Notes: generated by a model not told the origin, from the letters alone. 64,000 bases of DNA from Streptomyces luteolifulvus (GCF_008806595.1 NZ_VZRB01000001.1:215423-279422), one strand, 5' to 3'. Positions 17,167 to 25,472 are shown, counted from the stretch's first letter. Program-made: numbers and translations.

Positions 17167-18690
17167 GTGACGCCTGAACCCCACTCCCTCACCGGCAGGG
17201 ACGACCCCACGCTGAGCCCGCCGCCCGGATGCCCCGCCCACGGCAGCGGTCCCGGAGGACTGCACCGGCTGTACGGCCCGGGCGCGGAGAACCTGAGCGC
17301 GCTGTACGAGCAACTCCGCGAGGAACACGGCCCGGTGGCGCCCGCGCTGCTCCACGACGACGTGCCGGTGTGGGTGGTCCTCGGGCACGCCGAGAACCTG
17401 CACTTGGTGCGTACGCCCTCGCAGTTCTGCCGGGACAGCCGCATCTGGACGCCCCTCCTGGACGGCCTGGTCAAACCCGACCACCCGCTGATGCCGCACA
17501 TCGCCTGGGAACCCATCTGCTCCTACGCCGAGGGCGACGAGCACCTGCGGCTGCGCGGCGCGGTCAACGGCGCCATCTCGACCATCGACCACCGCGGCAT
17601 CCGCCGCTACATCAACCGCGCCACCCAGCGCCTCGTCAACGCGTTCTGCGAGGAGGGCACGGCCGAACTGGTCAGCCAGTTCGCCGAGCATCTGCCGATG
17701 GCCGTGCTGTGCGAGATCCTCGGCATGCCCGAGGAGTACAACGACCGCATGGTGCAGGCGGCCCGTGACATGCTCCGGGGCACCGAGACCGCCATCGCCA
17801 GCCACGCCTACGTCATGGAGGCGCTGCAACGGCATACCGCCCGCCGCAGAGCCGACCCCCAGCAGGACTTCGCGAGCCAGCTCGTCAACCACCCCGCGAA
17901 GCTCACCGACGACGAGGTCACCAAGCACCTGTGGGTCGTCCTCATGGCGGCCTACGAGGCCACGGCCAACCTCATCGCCAATGTGCTGCGCATGGTCGTC
18001 ACCGACCCGCGCTTCCGCGCCCAGCTCAGCGGAGGCCAGATGACGGTGCCGGAGGCCGTCGAGCAGTCCCTGTGGAACGAGCCGCCGTTCAGCACGGTCT
18101 TCGCCTACTTCGCCAAACAGGACACCGAGCTCGGCGGCCGGCGCATCCGCCAGGGCGACGGGCTGCTCTTCGGTATCGCGCCGGGCAACGTCGACCCGCG
18201 GGTACGACCCGACCTGTCCGCCAACATGCAGGGCAACCGCTCCCATCTCGCCTTCGGCGGCGGCCCCCACGAGTGCCCGGGCCAGGAGATCGGCCGCGCC
18301 ATCGCCGACACCGGCGTGGACGCCCTGCTGATGCGCCTGCCCGACATCCGACTCGACATCGACGAGGACGAGTTGAGCTGGACCGAGTCACTGGCCTCAC
18401 GCCACCTGGTGGAACTCCCGGTGCGCTTCGAACCGAGGCCGCAGCAGGACGAGAACCAGAAACCGAGCATCACCCCGGTCCCGGCCCAGCGCACCTCCTG
18501 GGAGATCAGTACCCCCGCACCGCAGCCGGCACCGGCTCCCGACCCCGCTCCGGCCGCCCCGGCGCAGGCCGCGGCCACCCCCGTATCGCCCCTGCCCGAC
18601 GCGGCCGCTCCGCCGGATGCGCCCGCGCCCGAACCGGCCCGCCCGCAGGGCGCCTGGCGGCGCTTCCTCCTTTGGTGGCGCGGCTACTGA
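17167..18690 (+). CDS. rarE: Conservon-linked cytochrome P450 without ExxR motif (CYP157-like, RarE type)
   Basis: A 507-aa soluble P450. The haem loop AFGGGPHECPG (Cys370) is intact. The K-helix, which should carry the near-universal ExxR, instead reads EAVEQSLWNEPPF: E299-Q-S-L-W303, with no Arg. This replacement is the known peculiarity of the CYP157 family that accompanies conservons. The oxygen-binding I-helix is also unusual (MAAYEATANLIAN, with E where AGxD/ET is expected). About 90 C-terminal residues are a Pro/Ala-rich tail not seen in ordinary P450s. Its end overlaps the convergent pseudouridine synthase by 7 nt. Substrate and whether it performs oxidation are unknown. Confidence 0.92.
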   Translation: MTPEPHSLTGRDDPTLSPPPGCPAHGSGPGGLHRLYGPGAENLSALYEQLREEHGPVAPALLHDDVPVWVVLGHAENLHLVRTPSQFCRDSRIWTPLLDGLVKPDHPLMPHIAWEPICSYAEGDEHLRLRGAVNGAISTIDHRGIRRYINRATQRLVNAFCEEGTAELVSQFAEHLPMAVLCEILGMPEEYNDRMVQAARDMLRGTETAIASHAYVMEALQRHTARRRADPQQDFASQLVNHPAKLTDDEVTKHLWVVLMAAYEATANLIANVLRMVVTDPRFRAQLSGGQMTVPEAVEQSLWNEPPFSTVFAYFAKQDTELGGRRIRQGDGLLFGIAPGNVDPRVRPDLSANMQGNRSHLAFGGGPHECPGQEIGRAIADTGVDALLMRLPDIRLDIDEDELSWTESLASRHLVELPVRFEPRPQQDENQKPSITPVPAQRTSWEISTPAPQPAPAPDPAPAAPAQAAATPVSPLPDAAAPPDAPAPEPARPQGAWRRFLLWWRGY

Positions 18691-19649
18691 CCGGCCGCCC
18701 AACGCTCGTACGACGCCCAGGCCCCGAGCACCCGGCCGCTGCGGAACCGGTGCTCCACCCCCGTGACCGGATCGGTGAACTCCAGCTCCCGCGCCAGCAG
18801 TTGGAGCGGACGCCGGAAGTCACCGGCCGGCACGGGGCCGGTCACCACCGGATACAGCGGGTCGCCGAGGATCGGCACGCCCAGCGCGTTCATGTGCACG
18901 CGCAGCTGGTGGGTCTGACCGGTCGCGGGCACCAGGCGGTAGCGGCCGAGCGTGCCGACCGCGCCCACGTCCGTACGGCCGGCCGGCTCGACCCGGGTGA
19001 CCGCGTTCGGCTCGCCCGCGACCTCACGGGCGGCCAGCACTCCGCGCTCCTTGACGATCCGGCTGTGCACGGTCAGCGGCAGGGCGAGCGCGGGATCGTA
19101 CGGGGCCACGGCCTCGTACACCTTGCGCACCCGCCGGTCGCGGAACAGTGACTGGTAGGCGCCGCGCTCCTCGGGCCGGACCGTGAACAGCACGAGCCCG
19201 GCCGTGAGCCGGTCCAGACGGTGGGCGGCGCCCAGCGAGGGGAGGCCGAGGTCGTGGCGCAGCCGTGCCAGCGCGGTCTGCGTGACATGCCCGCCGCGGG
19301 GTGTGGTGGCCAGGAAGTGCGGCTTGTCGGCGACGACGATGTGCTCGTCGCGGTACACGACCTCCAGCGGGAACGGCACCCGCACCTCGGCGGGCAGCTC
19401 CCGGTGGAACCACACGAACATCCCCGGCACATAGGCCGCGTCCGGCGCCACCGTCCGTCCGTCCGCCCCGACGACCTGCCCGGCGGCGAACATCCGGTCG
19501 ACGACCCCGGCGCCCGCCCCCGACAGCCGCTCCACGAGGTGCTCACGCACGGTCGCCCAGGACCCCTCGGCGGGCAGCCGCACCCGCACCGGGTCCACCC
19601 CCTCGCGCTGGGGCAGGGGAGAGGGCGGAATCCGGGTCTTGCGTCTCAT
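18684..19649 (-). CDS. RluA-family pseudouridine synthase
   Basis: A 321-aa pseudouridine synthase of the RluA family, modifying uridines in rRNA or tRNA. The catalytic motif HRLDRLTAGLVLF includes the essential Asp. The conserved HIVVADKPHFLATTPRGG, GQTHQLRVHMNALGVPILGDPLY and the N-terminal S4-like part (REHLVERLSGAGAGVVDRMFAAGQV) are present. The exact target is not predictable from sequence alone. It stands alone on the minus strand, converging on the P450 gene. The ATG at 19649 has no strong ribosome binding site. Confidence 0.92.
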   Translation of the reverse strand: MRRKTRIPPSPLPQREGVDPVRVRLPAEGSWATVREHLVERLSGAGAGVVDRMFAAGQVVGADGRTVAPDAAYVPGMFVWFHRELPAEVRVPFPLEVVYRDEHIVVADKPHFLATTPRGGHVTQTALARLRHDLGLPSLGAAHRLDRLTAGLVLFTVRPEERGAYQSLFRDRRVRKVYEAVAPYDPALALPLTVHSRIVKERGVLAAREVAGEPNAVTRVEPAGRTDVGAVGTLGRYRLVPATGQTHQLRVHMNALGVPILGDPLYPVVTGPVPAGDFRRPLQLLARELEFTDPVTGVEHRFRSGRVLGAWASYERWAAGQ

Positions 19650-19678
19650 CGGAGCAAGCGTACGAGGCCCGCCCGCCG

Positions 19679-19924
19679 GTCACCGCCGCACAGTCGGTCG
19701 TCATCGTGCTGCTGGGGCTGCTCGGCGGCGCCGGTGGCACCGGCGCAGATGCCCCCGTGGATGCGGCACATCGCCGAACTCAACCCGCTCGACCGGGCCA
19801 TGGGCTGTCCGGCCATCCCGACCCGGCCGACGTGCTCGGCCGGAGCGGCGCGCTGCCGGGGCCGGCGGTGGCGGCGGTGTGGCTGTCGATCCACACCTTC
19901 CGGTCCTACCAGCGGGCGGTGTGA
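19679..19924 (+). pseudogene. Small membrane-protein gene with two apparent compensating frameshifts
   Basis: Coding-like sequence runs through two frames. Frame A gives AAQSVVIVLLGLLGGAGG, a membrane helix. Around 19730 the plausible sequence moves to another frame (APAQMPPWMRHIAELNPLDRAMG). Near 19805 it returns to frame A (LSGHPDPADVLGRSGALPG up to SIHTFRSYQRAV, stop at 19922). In each stretch only the named frame has clean G/C third positions, and one missing C in ATGGGC-TGTCC would explain the second jump. No ATG/GTG start is visible; a GTC stands where one would fit. It could be a decayed gene or two sequencing errors. The region 19650-19985 holds nothing else except a terminator. Confidence 0.4.
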
Positions 19925-19934
19925 GCACACGGAA

Positions 19935-19974
19935 AGGGGCGGCACCGTGCGGGATCCCGCACGGTGCCGCCCCT
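19935..19974. terminator. Perfect 40-bp palindrome, bidirectional terminator
   Basis: The 40 bases centred between 19954 and 19955 are fully self-complementary (left arm begins AGGGGCGGCACC). It lies between the plus-strand gene remnant and the 3' end of the siderophore-interacting protein gene, where a two-way terminator is expected. Confidence 0.8.
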
Positions 19975-19985
19975 CTCCGTACCGG

Positions 19986-20828
19986 TCACGCGGCGGTCGC
20001 GCCCTCCTGCTCCGCCTCGATACGCGCGTTCCACTCCCGCTTGGAGGCCTGCCAGCCGTCCTCGTTGTGGCCGAGCCGCCAGTAGCCGGAGATCGACAGG
20101 TCCTCGCGGGGGATCTGCCGCTCGACCCGCAGCAGCCGGCGCAGCTCCTTCACGAAGGCCGCCTCGCCGTGCACGAACGCATGCACCCGGCCCTCGGGGA
20201 ACTGCAGCGCCCGCACCGCCTCGACAAGCGCCGCGCCGACAGGGCGGTCCCCGCGGTGCAGCCAGACGACCTCCACATCGGAGTCGATCTTCTGCTCCTC
20301 CTCGGGTCCCGCCACCTCGACGAAGGCGTACGCCTCGGCACCCTCGGGCAGGGCCTCCAGGGAACAGGCGATCGCGGGCAGCGCACTCTCGTCACCGACG
20401 AGCAGATGCCAGTCGGCGCCCGCGTCGGGAGCGTAGGCGCCACCGGGTCCCACGAAGTGCACGGTCTCCCCGGGCCGGGCCCGCACCGACCAGGGGCCGG
20501 CCAGCCCCTCGTCGCCGTGGATCACGAAGTCCAGGGTCAGCTCACGGTGTTCGGGGTCCCAGGCGCGCACGGTGTACGTCCGTGTCACCGGCCACTGCGC
20601 CCGCGGGAACTCCTCGCGGATCCGCTCCACGTCGAAGGGCTCGGGATAGGTCACGCCGTCGGCCGGGAACAGCAGCTTGACGTAGTGGTCCGTGCAGGTG
20701 CCGACCTCGAAGCCGGCCAGACCCTCACCGCCGAGCACGACGCGCTGCATGTGCGGGCTCAGCCGTTCGGTGCGGACGACCTGCGCGAAGTGGGGCTTGC
20801 GCGGCGTGCGTCCTGGTCGCTCTGCCAT
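19986..20828 (-). CDS. Siderophore-interacting protein, FAD-dependent ferric-siderophore reductase (SIP family)
   Basis: A 280-aa flavoprotein of the ViuB/SIP family, which reduces ferric siderophores in the cytoplasm to release iron. The FAD-binding barrel (about residues 15-125) contains the RTYTVRAWD signature, followed by the NAD(P)H domain (LLVGDESALPAIACSLEALP) and the C-terminal WRLGHNEDGWQASKREWNARI signature. The ATG at 20828 is followed upstream by an iron box at 20851-20864, so it is almost certainly repressed by a DtxR/DmdR-type regulator when iron is plentiful. No siderophore synthesis or uptake genes are adjacent. Confidence 0.94.
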   Translation of the reverse strand: MAERPGRTPRKPHFAQVVRTERLSPHMQRVVLGGEGLAGFEVGTCTDHYVKLLFPADGVTYPEPFDVERIREEFPRAQWPVTRTYTVRAWDPEHRELTLDFVIHGDEGLAGPWSVRARPGETVHFVGPGGAYAPDAGADWHLLVGDESALPAIACSLEALPEGAEAYAFVEVAGPEEEQKIDSDVEVVWLHRGDRPVGAALVEAVRALQFPEGRVHAFVHGEAAFVKELRRLLRVERQIPREDLSISGYWRLGHNEDGWQASKREWNARIEAEQEGATAA

Positions 20829-20850
20829 GACGGTCTCCCAGTTCCCGAGC

Positions 20851-20864
20851 TTAGGCTTACCTAA
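20851..20864. promoter_or_regulatory. Iron box (DmdR/IdeR-type operator)
   Basis: TTAGGCTTACCTAA is flanked by AGTTAGC, giving TTAGG/CCTAA arms around a 4-bp centre and a good match to the TTAGGTTAGGCTAACCTAA iron-box core on the minus strand. It lies 22 bp upstream of the siderophore-interacting protein start, overlapping the likely promoter. Confidence 0.78.
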
Positions 20865-20885
20865 GTTAGCATGCGGGAACCGGCT

Positions 20886-21815
20886 TCACGAGTTCAGGGT
20901 AGTGAGCAGCCGCTGCAGTGACCCGCCCAGCCCCCAGCGCGCCGCCAGTGCCTCCAGCACCTCCGGATCGCGCGGTGCGCGCGGCAGCGCGGTGTCGACG
21001 TCCGGCAGCGGGACGTCGCCCGCGACCTTGACGACCGTCGGCGCCACCGCCACATACGGCCGCGACTCGTCGAGCCGCTTGCGCTGCGAAGGCGTGAGTG
21101 CGGCCTTCGGGTCGTCGACGGCGGCCATGATGCCCGCCAGGTCGCCGAACTCCGCGAGCAGCTTCGCGGCCGTCTTCTCTCCGATGCCGGGCACGCCCGG
21201 CAGGCCGTCGCTCGGGTCGCCGCGCAGCAGCGCCAGATCCGCGTACCCCCGGCCGTCGACACCGTACTTCTCGCGCAGCACCGCCTCGTCCGTCAGCTGC
21301 AGCGTGCCCACGCCCTTGAGCGGGTACAGCACGCGCACTCCGCGCGCGTCGTCGACCAGCTGGTACAGGTCGCGGTCGCCGGTGACGATGTCGACCGGGC
21401 CCTCGGCGAGCGCGCTGAACGTGCCGATCACGTCGTCCGCCTCGTACCCCGCCACCCCCACGCGCGCGATGCCGAGCGCGTCGAGGACCGCCTCGATGAC
21501 CGGCACCTGCGGCGAGAGCGTGTCCGGCACCACCTCCTCGTCCGGGCCCGTCTCGTGCGCCTCGGCGACCCGGTGCGCCTTGTAGGACGGGATCAGCTCC
21601 ACCCGCCACTGCGGACGCCAGTCGGCGTCCATGCACGCCACCAGCCGGTCGGGGTGGTGGTCCCTGACCAGGCGGTCGATGAATTCGAGGAGCCCGCGCA
21701 CGGCGTTCACCGGTGTGCCGTCCGGGGCCTTCACGGAATCCGGGACGCCGAAGTAGGCGCGGAAGTAGAGCGAGGCGGTGTCGAGGAGCATCAGTCGTCC
21801 GGTCACGCCACGCAT
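20886..21815 (-). CDS. 5'-3' exonuclease (PolA N-terminal-like / FEN family)
   Basis: A 309-aa flap/5' nuclease similar to the N-terminal domain of DNA polymerase I but stand-alone, as is common in actinobacteria. LMLLDTASLYFRAYFGVP, ACMDADWRPQWR, GYEADDVIGTFSALAE and VTGDRDLYQLVDD carry the acidic metal-binding residues, and GDPSDGLPGVPGIGEKTAAKLL is the helix-hairpin-helix DNA-binding motif. I start at the ATG at 21815 (MRGVTGRLMLLD); ATGs at 21818 and 21830 are alternatives and no ribosome binding site separates them. Its role should be primer removal or repair. Confidence 0.92.
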   Translation of the reverse strand: MRGVTGRLMLLDTASLYFRAYFGVPDSVKAPDGTPVNAVRGLLEFIDRLVRDHHPDRLVACMDADWRPQWRVELIPSYKAHRVAEAHETGPDEEVVPDTLSPQVPVIEAVLDALGIARVGVAGYEADDVIGTFSALAEGPVDIVTGDRDLYQLVDDARGVRVLYPLKGVGTLQLTDEAVLREKYGVDGRGYADLALLRGDPSDGLPGVPGIGEKTAAKLLAEFGDLAGIMAAVDDPKAALTPSQRKRLDESRPYVAVAPTVVKVAGDVPLPDVDTALPRAPRDPEVLEALAARWGLGGSLQRLLTTLNS

Positions 21816-22628
21816 CATGCCGCACGGCACCGACAGTCACCCGCCGACGGCCGGGGCGTGCGCACGCGTGCGTGCGGGCGGCAGGGTGACCACAAGGATC
21901 CGGCCAACCACAGAGCGCTACATCCCTGCCCACGCCTCGCCGTCTCCGCACCGGAAGTGCCGACCGAACGTGCCGTACGGCGCACCCCTCCTCCCGCTGT
22001 GCCGAGTGCCCCCCTCATCATCCGGTGCGCGGCGACAGCTGCGGGCCGGTCGGCCGTCACCGGGCCGCCCACGCCACCTGCCGCCGACCCCGCGCCGCGC
22101 CCGGAGACTTCACCGACCGACACGCAACCGCTGATGACCGGCCTGATCGGACACCGTGGGCCGCGGGGCGCGAACGGGAACACCCGGAGCCGCTCACGCA
22201 TTGAAACGGAAGAGGGCCGGTCGCGTGGTGATCGAGGGCCGGCGGTGACGCAGGGAGCGCGGGGGCCGGCGTCGGGGCGTCTGTGATCCCGCGTCGGCGC
22301 GGACCGCGTCGCCCGCGCCCGCCCGCTCCCGGGGCCGTCCGGTCGTCACGCCGCACCGGCCCCGGACAGCCCGCCCGGGGCTGCTGGTCAGCCGGTTCGC
22401 CCCCAAGGAGGAATTCGTGCCCGGCGAGTCCGGGGAGCTGATCCACTGGCGCGATCCATGAGGTCCGGTCGCACACGGTGTGTCGTCGATGTGACGGGCG
22501 CATGAAACGGTTTGCCGAACATGCGTAGGGTGCAGAGAACTCATCGGAAGAGGCGCGCCCGCCGGCGGCGCGGGGAAGCCGATACGGCGCAGACAGCGGA
22601 GCGACGAGCGAAGGAGGGAGCCGGAGCG
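21816..22628. other. 813-bp stretch without a convincing gene
   Basis: No frame shows the family signatures or codon pattern of its neighbours. Features seen: a 12-bp palindrome GCGTGCGCACGC (21856-21867) and a near-perfect ribosome binding site AAGGAGG (22404-22410) 5 bp before a GTG that opens a 14-codon frame (VPGESGELIHWRDP, 22416-22460). The same frame continues upstream as LLVSRFAPKEEF, which reads like the tail of a lost protein. Promoter and leader of the XRE regulator at 22629 must lie in the last part. Confidence 0.5.
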
Positions 22629-23207
22629 ATGGGCGACCACAAAGAACAGCCCCTTCGGGTGGGCGCGGCCGTACGGCGGCGGCGCCGGGCGCTGGACCTC
22701 ACCCTCGCCGTAGTGGCCGAGCGCAGCGGCCTGTCGGTCCCCTTCCTGAGCCAGATCGAGAACGAGCGGGCGCGGCCCAGCAGAAGCTCTCTGGAGAAGG
22801 TCGCCGACGCCCTGCGCACCACCGCCGTCGAACTTCTCGCTGCTGCCGACCCGGCGTGCAGCGTCGACGTCGTGCGTGCCGAGGAGACCGAGGAGACGGA
22901 GCCGACGTTCCCACCGCGGGTGCGTTCCCTGGTGCGCGGTCACCACCAGATGCATGCTTCCGAGTTCACCGGCGATCATGACGCGGGCCGCGAATTCCAG
23001 TACCGCAACGATCAGTTGATGTACGTGGCCGACGGCGCCGTGGAGATCGAGGCGGAGGGCCGCGCCTACCGGCTCGGGCGCGGCGACACCCTGTACCTCA
23101 CGGGCGGGGTGCGTCACCGCTGGCGGGCGACGGTGGCGGACACCCGGGTGGTCGTCGTCGCCGTGGCCGAACACATCGAGGCGGTCCGGGACCGGCCGCG
23201 CCGATGA
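22629..23207 (+). CDS. XRE-family transcriptional regulator with cupin domain
   Basis: A 192-aa regulator: N-terminal Cro/CI-type helix-turn-helix (about residues 9-63, RVGAAVRRRRRALDLTLAVVAERSGLS then PFLSQIENERARPSR) and a C-terminal cupin barrel (about 115-185, with YVADGAVEIEAEGRAYRLGRGDTLYLTGGVRHRW). Such XRE-cupin proteins usually sense a small metabolite. The ATG at 22629 is chosen with AAGGAGGGAG upstream; the frame runs further up without supporting sequence. Its stop overlaps the next start (ATGA), so its function is tied to the BtuF-like protein. Confidence 0.9.
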   Translation: MGDHKEQPLRVGAAVRRRRRALDLTLAVVAERSGLSVPFLSQIENERARPSRSSLEKVADALRTTAVELLAAADPACSVDVVRAEETEETEPTFPPRVRSLVRGHHQMHASEFTGDHDAGREFQYRNDQLMYVADGAVEIEAEGRAYRLGRGDTLYLTGGVRHRWRATVADTRVVVVAVAEHIEAVRDRPRR

Positions 23208-23923
23208 GGGTCGTCTCGCTGGTTCCGTCGCTGACGGAGGCCGTGGCCCGCTCGGCCTCCGGCGCCCTGGTCGGCGCGACCGACTGGTGCACCCATCCGG
23301 CCGGTCTCGACGTCGCCCGTGTCGGCGGCACCAAGAACCCGAAGCTCGACCGGATCCTCGCGCTCGCGCCCGACCTGGTGATCGCGAACGAGGAGGAGAA
23401 CCGTGCCCCGGACCTCGCCGCCCTGCGCGAGGCGGGCGTCGAGGTGCTGCTGACCGAGGTGCGGGACGTACCGCAGGCCTTCCGCGAGCTCCGGCGCATG
23501 CTGGACGCGTGCGGTGTGGCCGGCGCGCCGCGATGGCTGGACGAGGCGGAGGCGGCCTGGTCGGCCTTGCCGGCACCGGAACGCCGTACGACGGCGGTCG
23601 TGCCGATCTGGCGTCGGCCGTGGATGGTGCTGGGCCGGGACACGTTCGCGGGCGATGTGCTGGCCCGTCTGGGCGTCGACCACCTGTACGCCGGTCACGC
23701 GGAGCGCTACCCGAGGATCCCGGTGGAGGAGCTGCGGGCCGCCGGGCCGGATGTCGTGGTCCTCCCGGACGAGCCGTACCGCTTCACGGCCGAGGACGGC
23801 CCCGAGGCATTTCCCGGGCTGCCCTGCGCGCTGGTCAGCGGACGGCATCTGACCTGGTACGGGCCGTCGCTGGCCGAGGCGCCGCGGGCGCTGCGGGAGG
23901 CCCTGCGAGCAGCTCGCCGCTGA
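23204..23923 (+). CDS. Cobalamin/metal-chelate-binding protein, BtuF-like, without signal peptide
   Basis: A 239-aa helical-backbone metal-receptor protein of the BtuF/periplasmic-binding type III fold. RVVSLVPSLTEAVARSASGALVGATDWCTHPAG and RVGGTKNPKLDRILALAPDLVIANEEENR are the diagnostic N-terminal lobe strands. Unlike exported BtuF it has no signal peptide or lipobox, so it is probably cytoplasmic, and no ABC permease is beside it. It is translationally coupled to the XRE-cupin regulator. This suggests a ligand-binding helper of that regulator, but the ligand is not visible. The broken transporter gene overlaps its 3' end by 89 nt on the other strand. Confidence 0.85.
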   Translation: MRVVSLVPSLTEAVARSASGALVGATDWCTHPAGLDVARVGGTKNPKLDRILALAPDLVIANEEENRAPDLAALREAGVEVLLTEVRDVPQAFRELRRMLDACGVAGAPRWLDEAEAAWSALPAPERRTTAVVPIWRRPWMVLGRDTFAGDVLARLGVDHLYAGHAERYPRIPVEELRAAGPDVVVLPDEPYRFTAEDGPEAFPGLPCALVSGRHLTWYGPSLAEAPRALREALRAARR

Positions 23924-25432
23924 CCAGGCCGCGGGCGGTGTGCAGGCCGGCGGTGACCCAGGCGGCGACGAGGACGCCGTACAGGCCGACCGCCAGCCCG
24001 ATGCCCCTATGGATGTCAAGCCGCGATGCTGCCGGGAACAGGTAGTGGCGCGGAGGCGATAGCCCGGTGGATCTCGCGGGCGACGTATCTCTTGAGGCAG
24101 CGGATGACCTCACGCTTCGTCTTGCCCTCTGCGGTGCGTCGCAGCAGGTAGGCGCGGGAGCGGTTCTCCCAGCGCAGGCGGGAGAGCACGATGCGGTAGA
24201 GGGCGGCGTTGGCCTGTCGGTTCCCGCCGCGGTTGAGTCGTCGGCGTTGGCTCTTGCCGGAGGAGCGTTCGACCGGGCTGACGCCGCACAATGCGGCGAA
24301 GGATGCCTCGTCGCGGAGGCGGTCGTGGTTGTCGCCGGCGGCTATGAGCAAGATGGCCGCGCTGTCCGGGCCGACGCCGGTGAGTTCGAGCAGCTGCGGG
24401 CTGTGGGCCTGGATGATCGTCGCAGACGGCGAGTCCGGTGAGCCGGGCCAGCGCCTCGGCACCCGTGACACAGGTGCCCACCGGGAAGGTGAAGGCCCAC
24501 CAGGTCATCGTGAAGCCCATGCCGTGGCGGCGGGCGCGCAGGACGTGGGCCGTCGCGAGACCGGACCAGAACAGCGCGAAGCCCATGACGGGCACGCCGT
24601 ACAGCACGGCCAGGACGCCGAAGCTCTCGCTGTAGAGGGCCGGTACGACACCGGGGGCGGCGTCCGCGAACATGCCGACGGCCGTGGTGGACTGGCCGAG
24701 CGGGCCCAGTACCAGGAACAGGGTCGGGGTGAGGGCGAGCGGGAGGGGCCCGGCGGTGAGGATCCGGGCGAAGACCACCGGCAGCATGACCAGCGTGGCG
24801 AGCAGGCTGAGCCCGAACAGCGCGAGACAGGCGAACAGCAGGGTCTCCCGCGCCGGTCCGGCCGGCAGATGCGGCACGAGGAGCGGGCCGAGCGCGGCGG
24901 ACACCATGGGCGCGACGACGGGCAGCAGCCACACGGGAGTGGCCTGCCGCGGCTCCACCCGATGGCGTACGGCCATGAGGTACGGGACCCCGACGGCCGC
25001 CGCGAGTCCGACGACCGTACCGGCGGTGAACAGCACGGTGTCGAGCGCGACGGCCGCCTCGATGCCGATCCAGTCCCGGCCGACGGTGAGCGCGCCCCCG
25101 CCGACGGCCAGCAGGGCCATGGCGAGGCAGCCGTAGAACGGGGCCGTCGCCGGGTCGAGAAGGTGGGCGCGGGCCTGGTCGCGGTGGTGGCGCCAGTGCA
25201 GCGCCCGGGCACCCAGCAGGGCCAGGAGCAGGACCAGGGAGAGCGCCCAGACGGCGGTGCAGACGGTGCGCAGGCCGGGCGGGCGCAGCGGGAGCGCGGC
25301 TCCCGCGGTGGCGACGATGGCGGTGCCCATGACGGTGGCGTACCAGTGGGGTCCGAGGTGACGGACGCCGGCGGCGCGCCGGGGGTGCGGGTGTGCGGTG
25401 GCACGGGGGAGAGGCTGGGCTGCGGTGACCAT
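23835..25432 (-). pseudogene. SLAC1/TDT-family (TehA-like) transporter gene interrupted by an IS110 fragment
   Basis: The N-terminal ~335 residues are read from the ATG at 25432 (MVTAAQPLPR) down to about 24425. They show about nine membrane helices and the family signatures HLGPHWYATVMGTAIVATAG and TMTWWAFTFPVGTCVTGAEALARLTGL. The frame then runs into IS110 sequence. The missing C-terminal helix (GLAVGLYGVLVAAWVTAGLH, then TARGLVSGELLAGPP) reappears at 23999-23835 in another frame behind the insert. Joined, they would give a normal ~390-aa tellurite/C4-dicarboxylate/sulfite-type transporter. Its LysR regulator, divergent at 25503, is intact. The protein is presumably non-functional unless the insert is an assembly error. 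Confidence 0.82.
24000..24424 (-). mobile_element. IS110-family remnant: C-terminal transposase fragment and one element end
   Basis: The minus-strand frame 24471-24016 contains the C-terminal Transposase_20 (IS116/IS110/IS902) domain: QLLELTGVGPDSAAILLIAAGD, FAALCGVSPVERSSGKSQR, RLNRGGNRQANAALYRIVLS and KREVIRCLKRYVAREI. The N-terminal DEDD catalytic domain is missing, so it cannot transpose. After the stop, CTTGACATCCATAGGGGCATC (24020-24000, minus strand; TTGACA contains the TGA) resembles the conserved terminal segment of Streptomyces IS110 elements, so one end looks authentic and the other (about 24424) is a break within the transposase gene. IS110 elements lack terminal inverted repeats, so exact borders are uncertain by a few bases. 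Confidence 0.8.
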
Positions 25433-25472
25433 TCGGCCACGTTCTCGCCGGTGGACGTCCACGACCAGGGAG

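Noticed and set aside
21856..21867. GCGTGCGCACGC palindrome as a regulatory site
   Set aside because: GC-only palindromes of this size are common in such DNA, and no promoter is evident beside it.
22470..22483. CGCACACGGTGTGT, also present at 52586-52599, as a shared operator
   Set aside because: A 14-bp match in 64 kb of GC-rich DNA can arise by chance, the arms are short, and the two contexts differ.
24000..24424. A complete, active IS110 element
   Set aside because: The N-terminal DEDD catalytic domain and one element end are missing.
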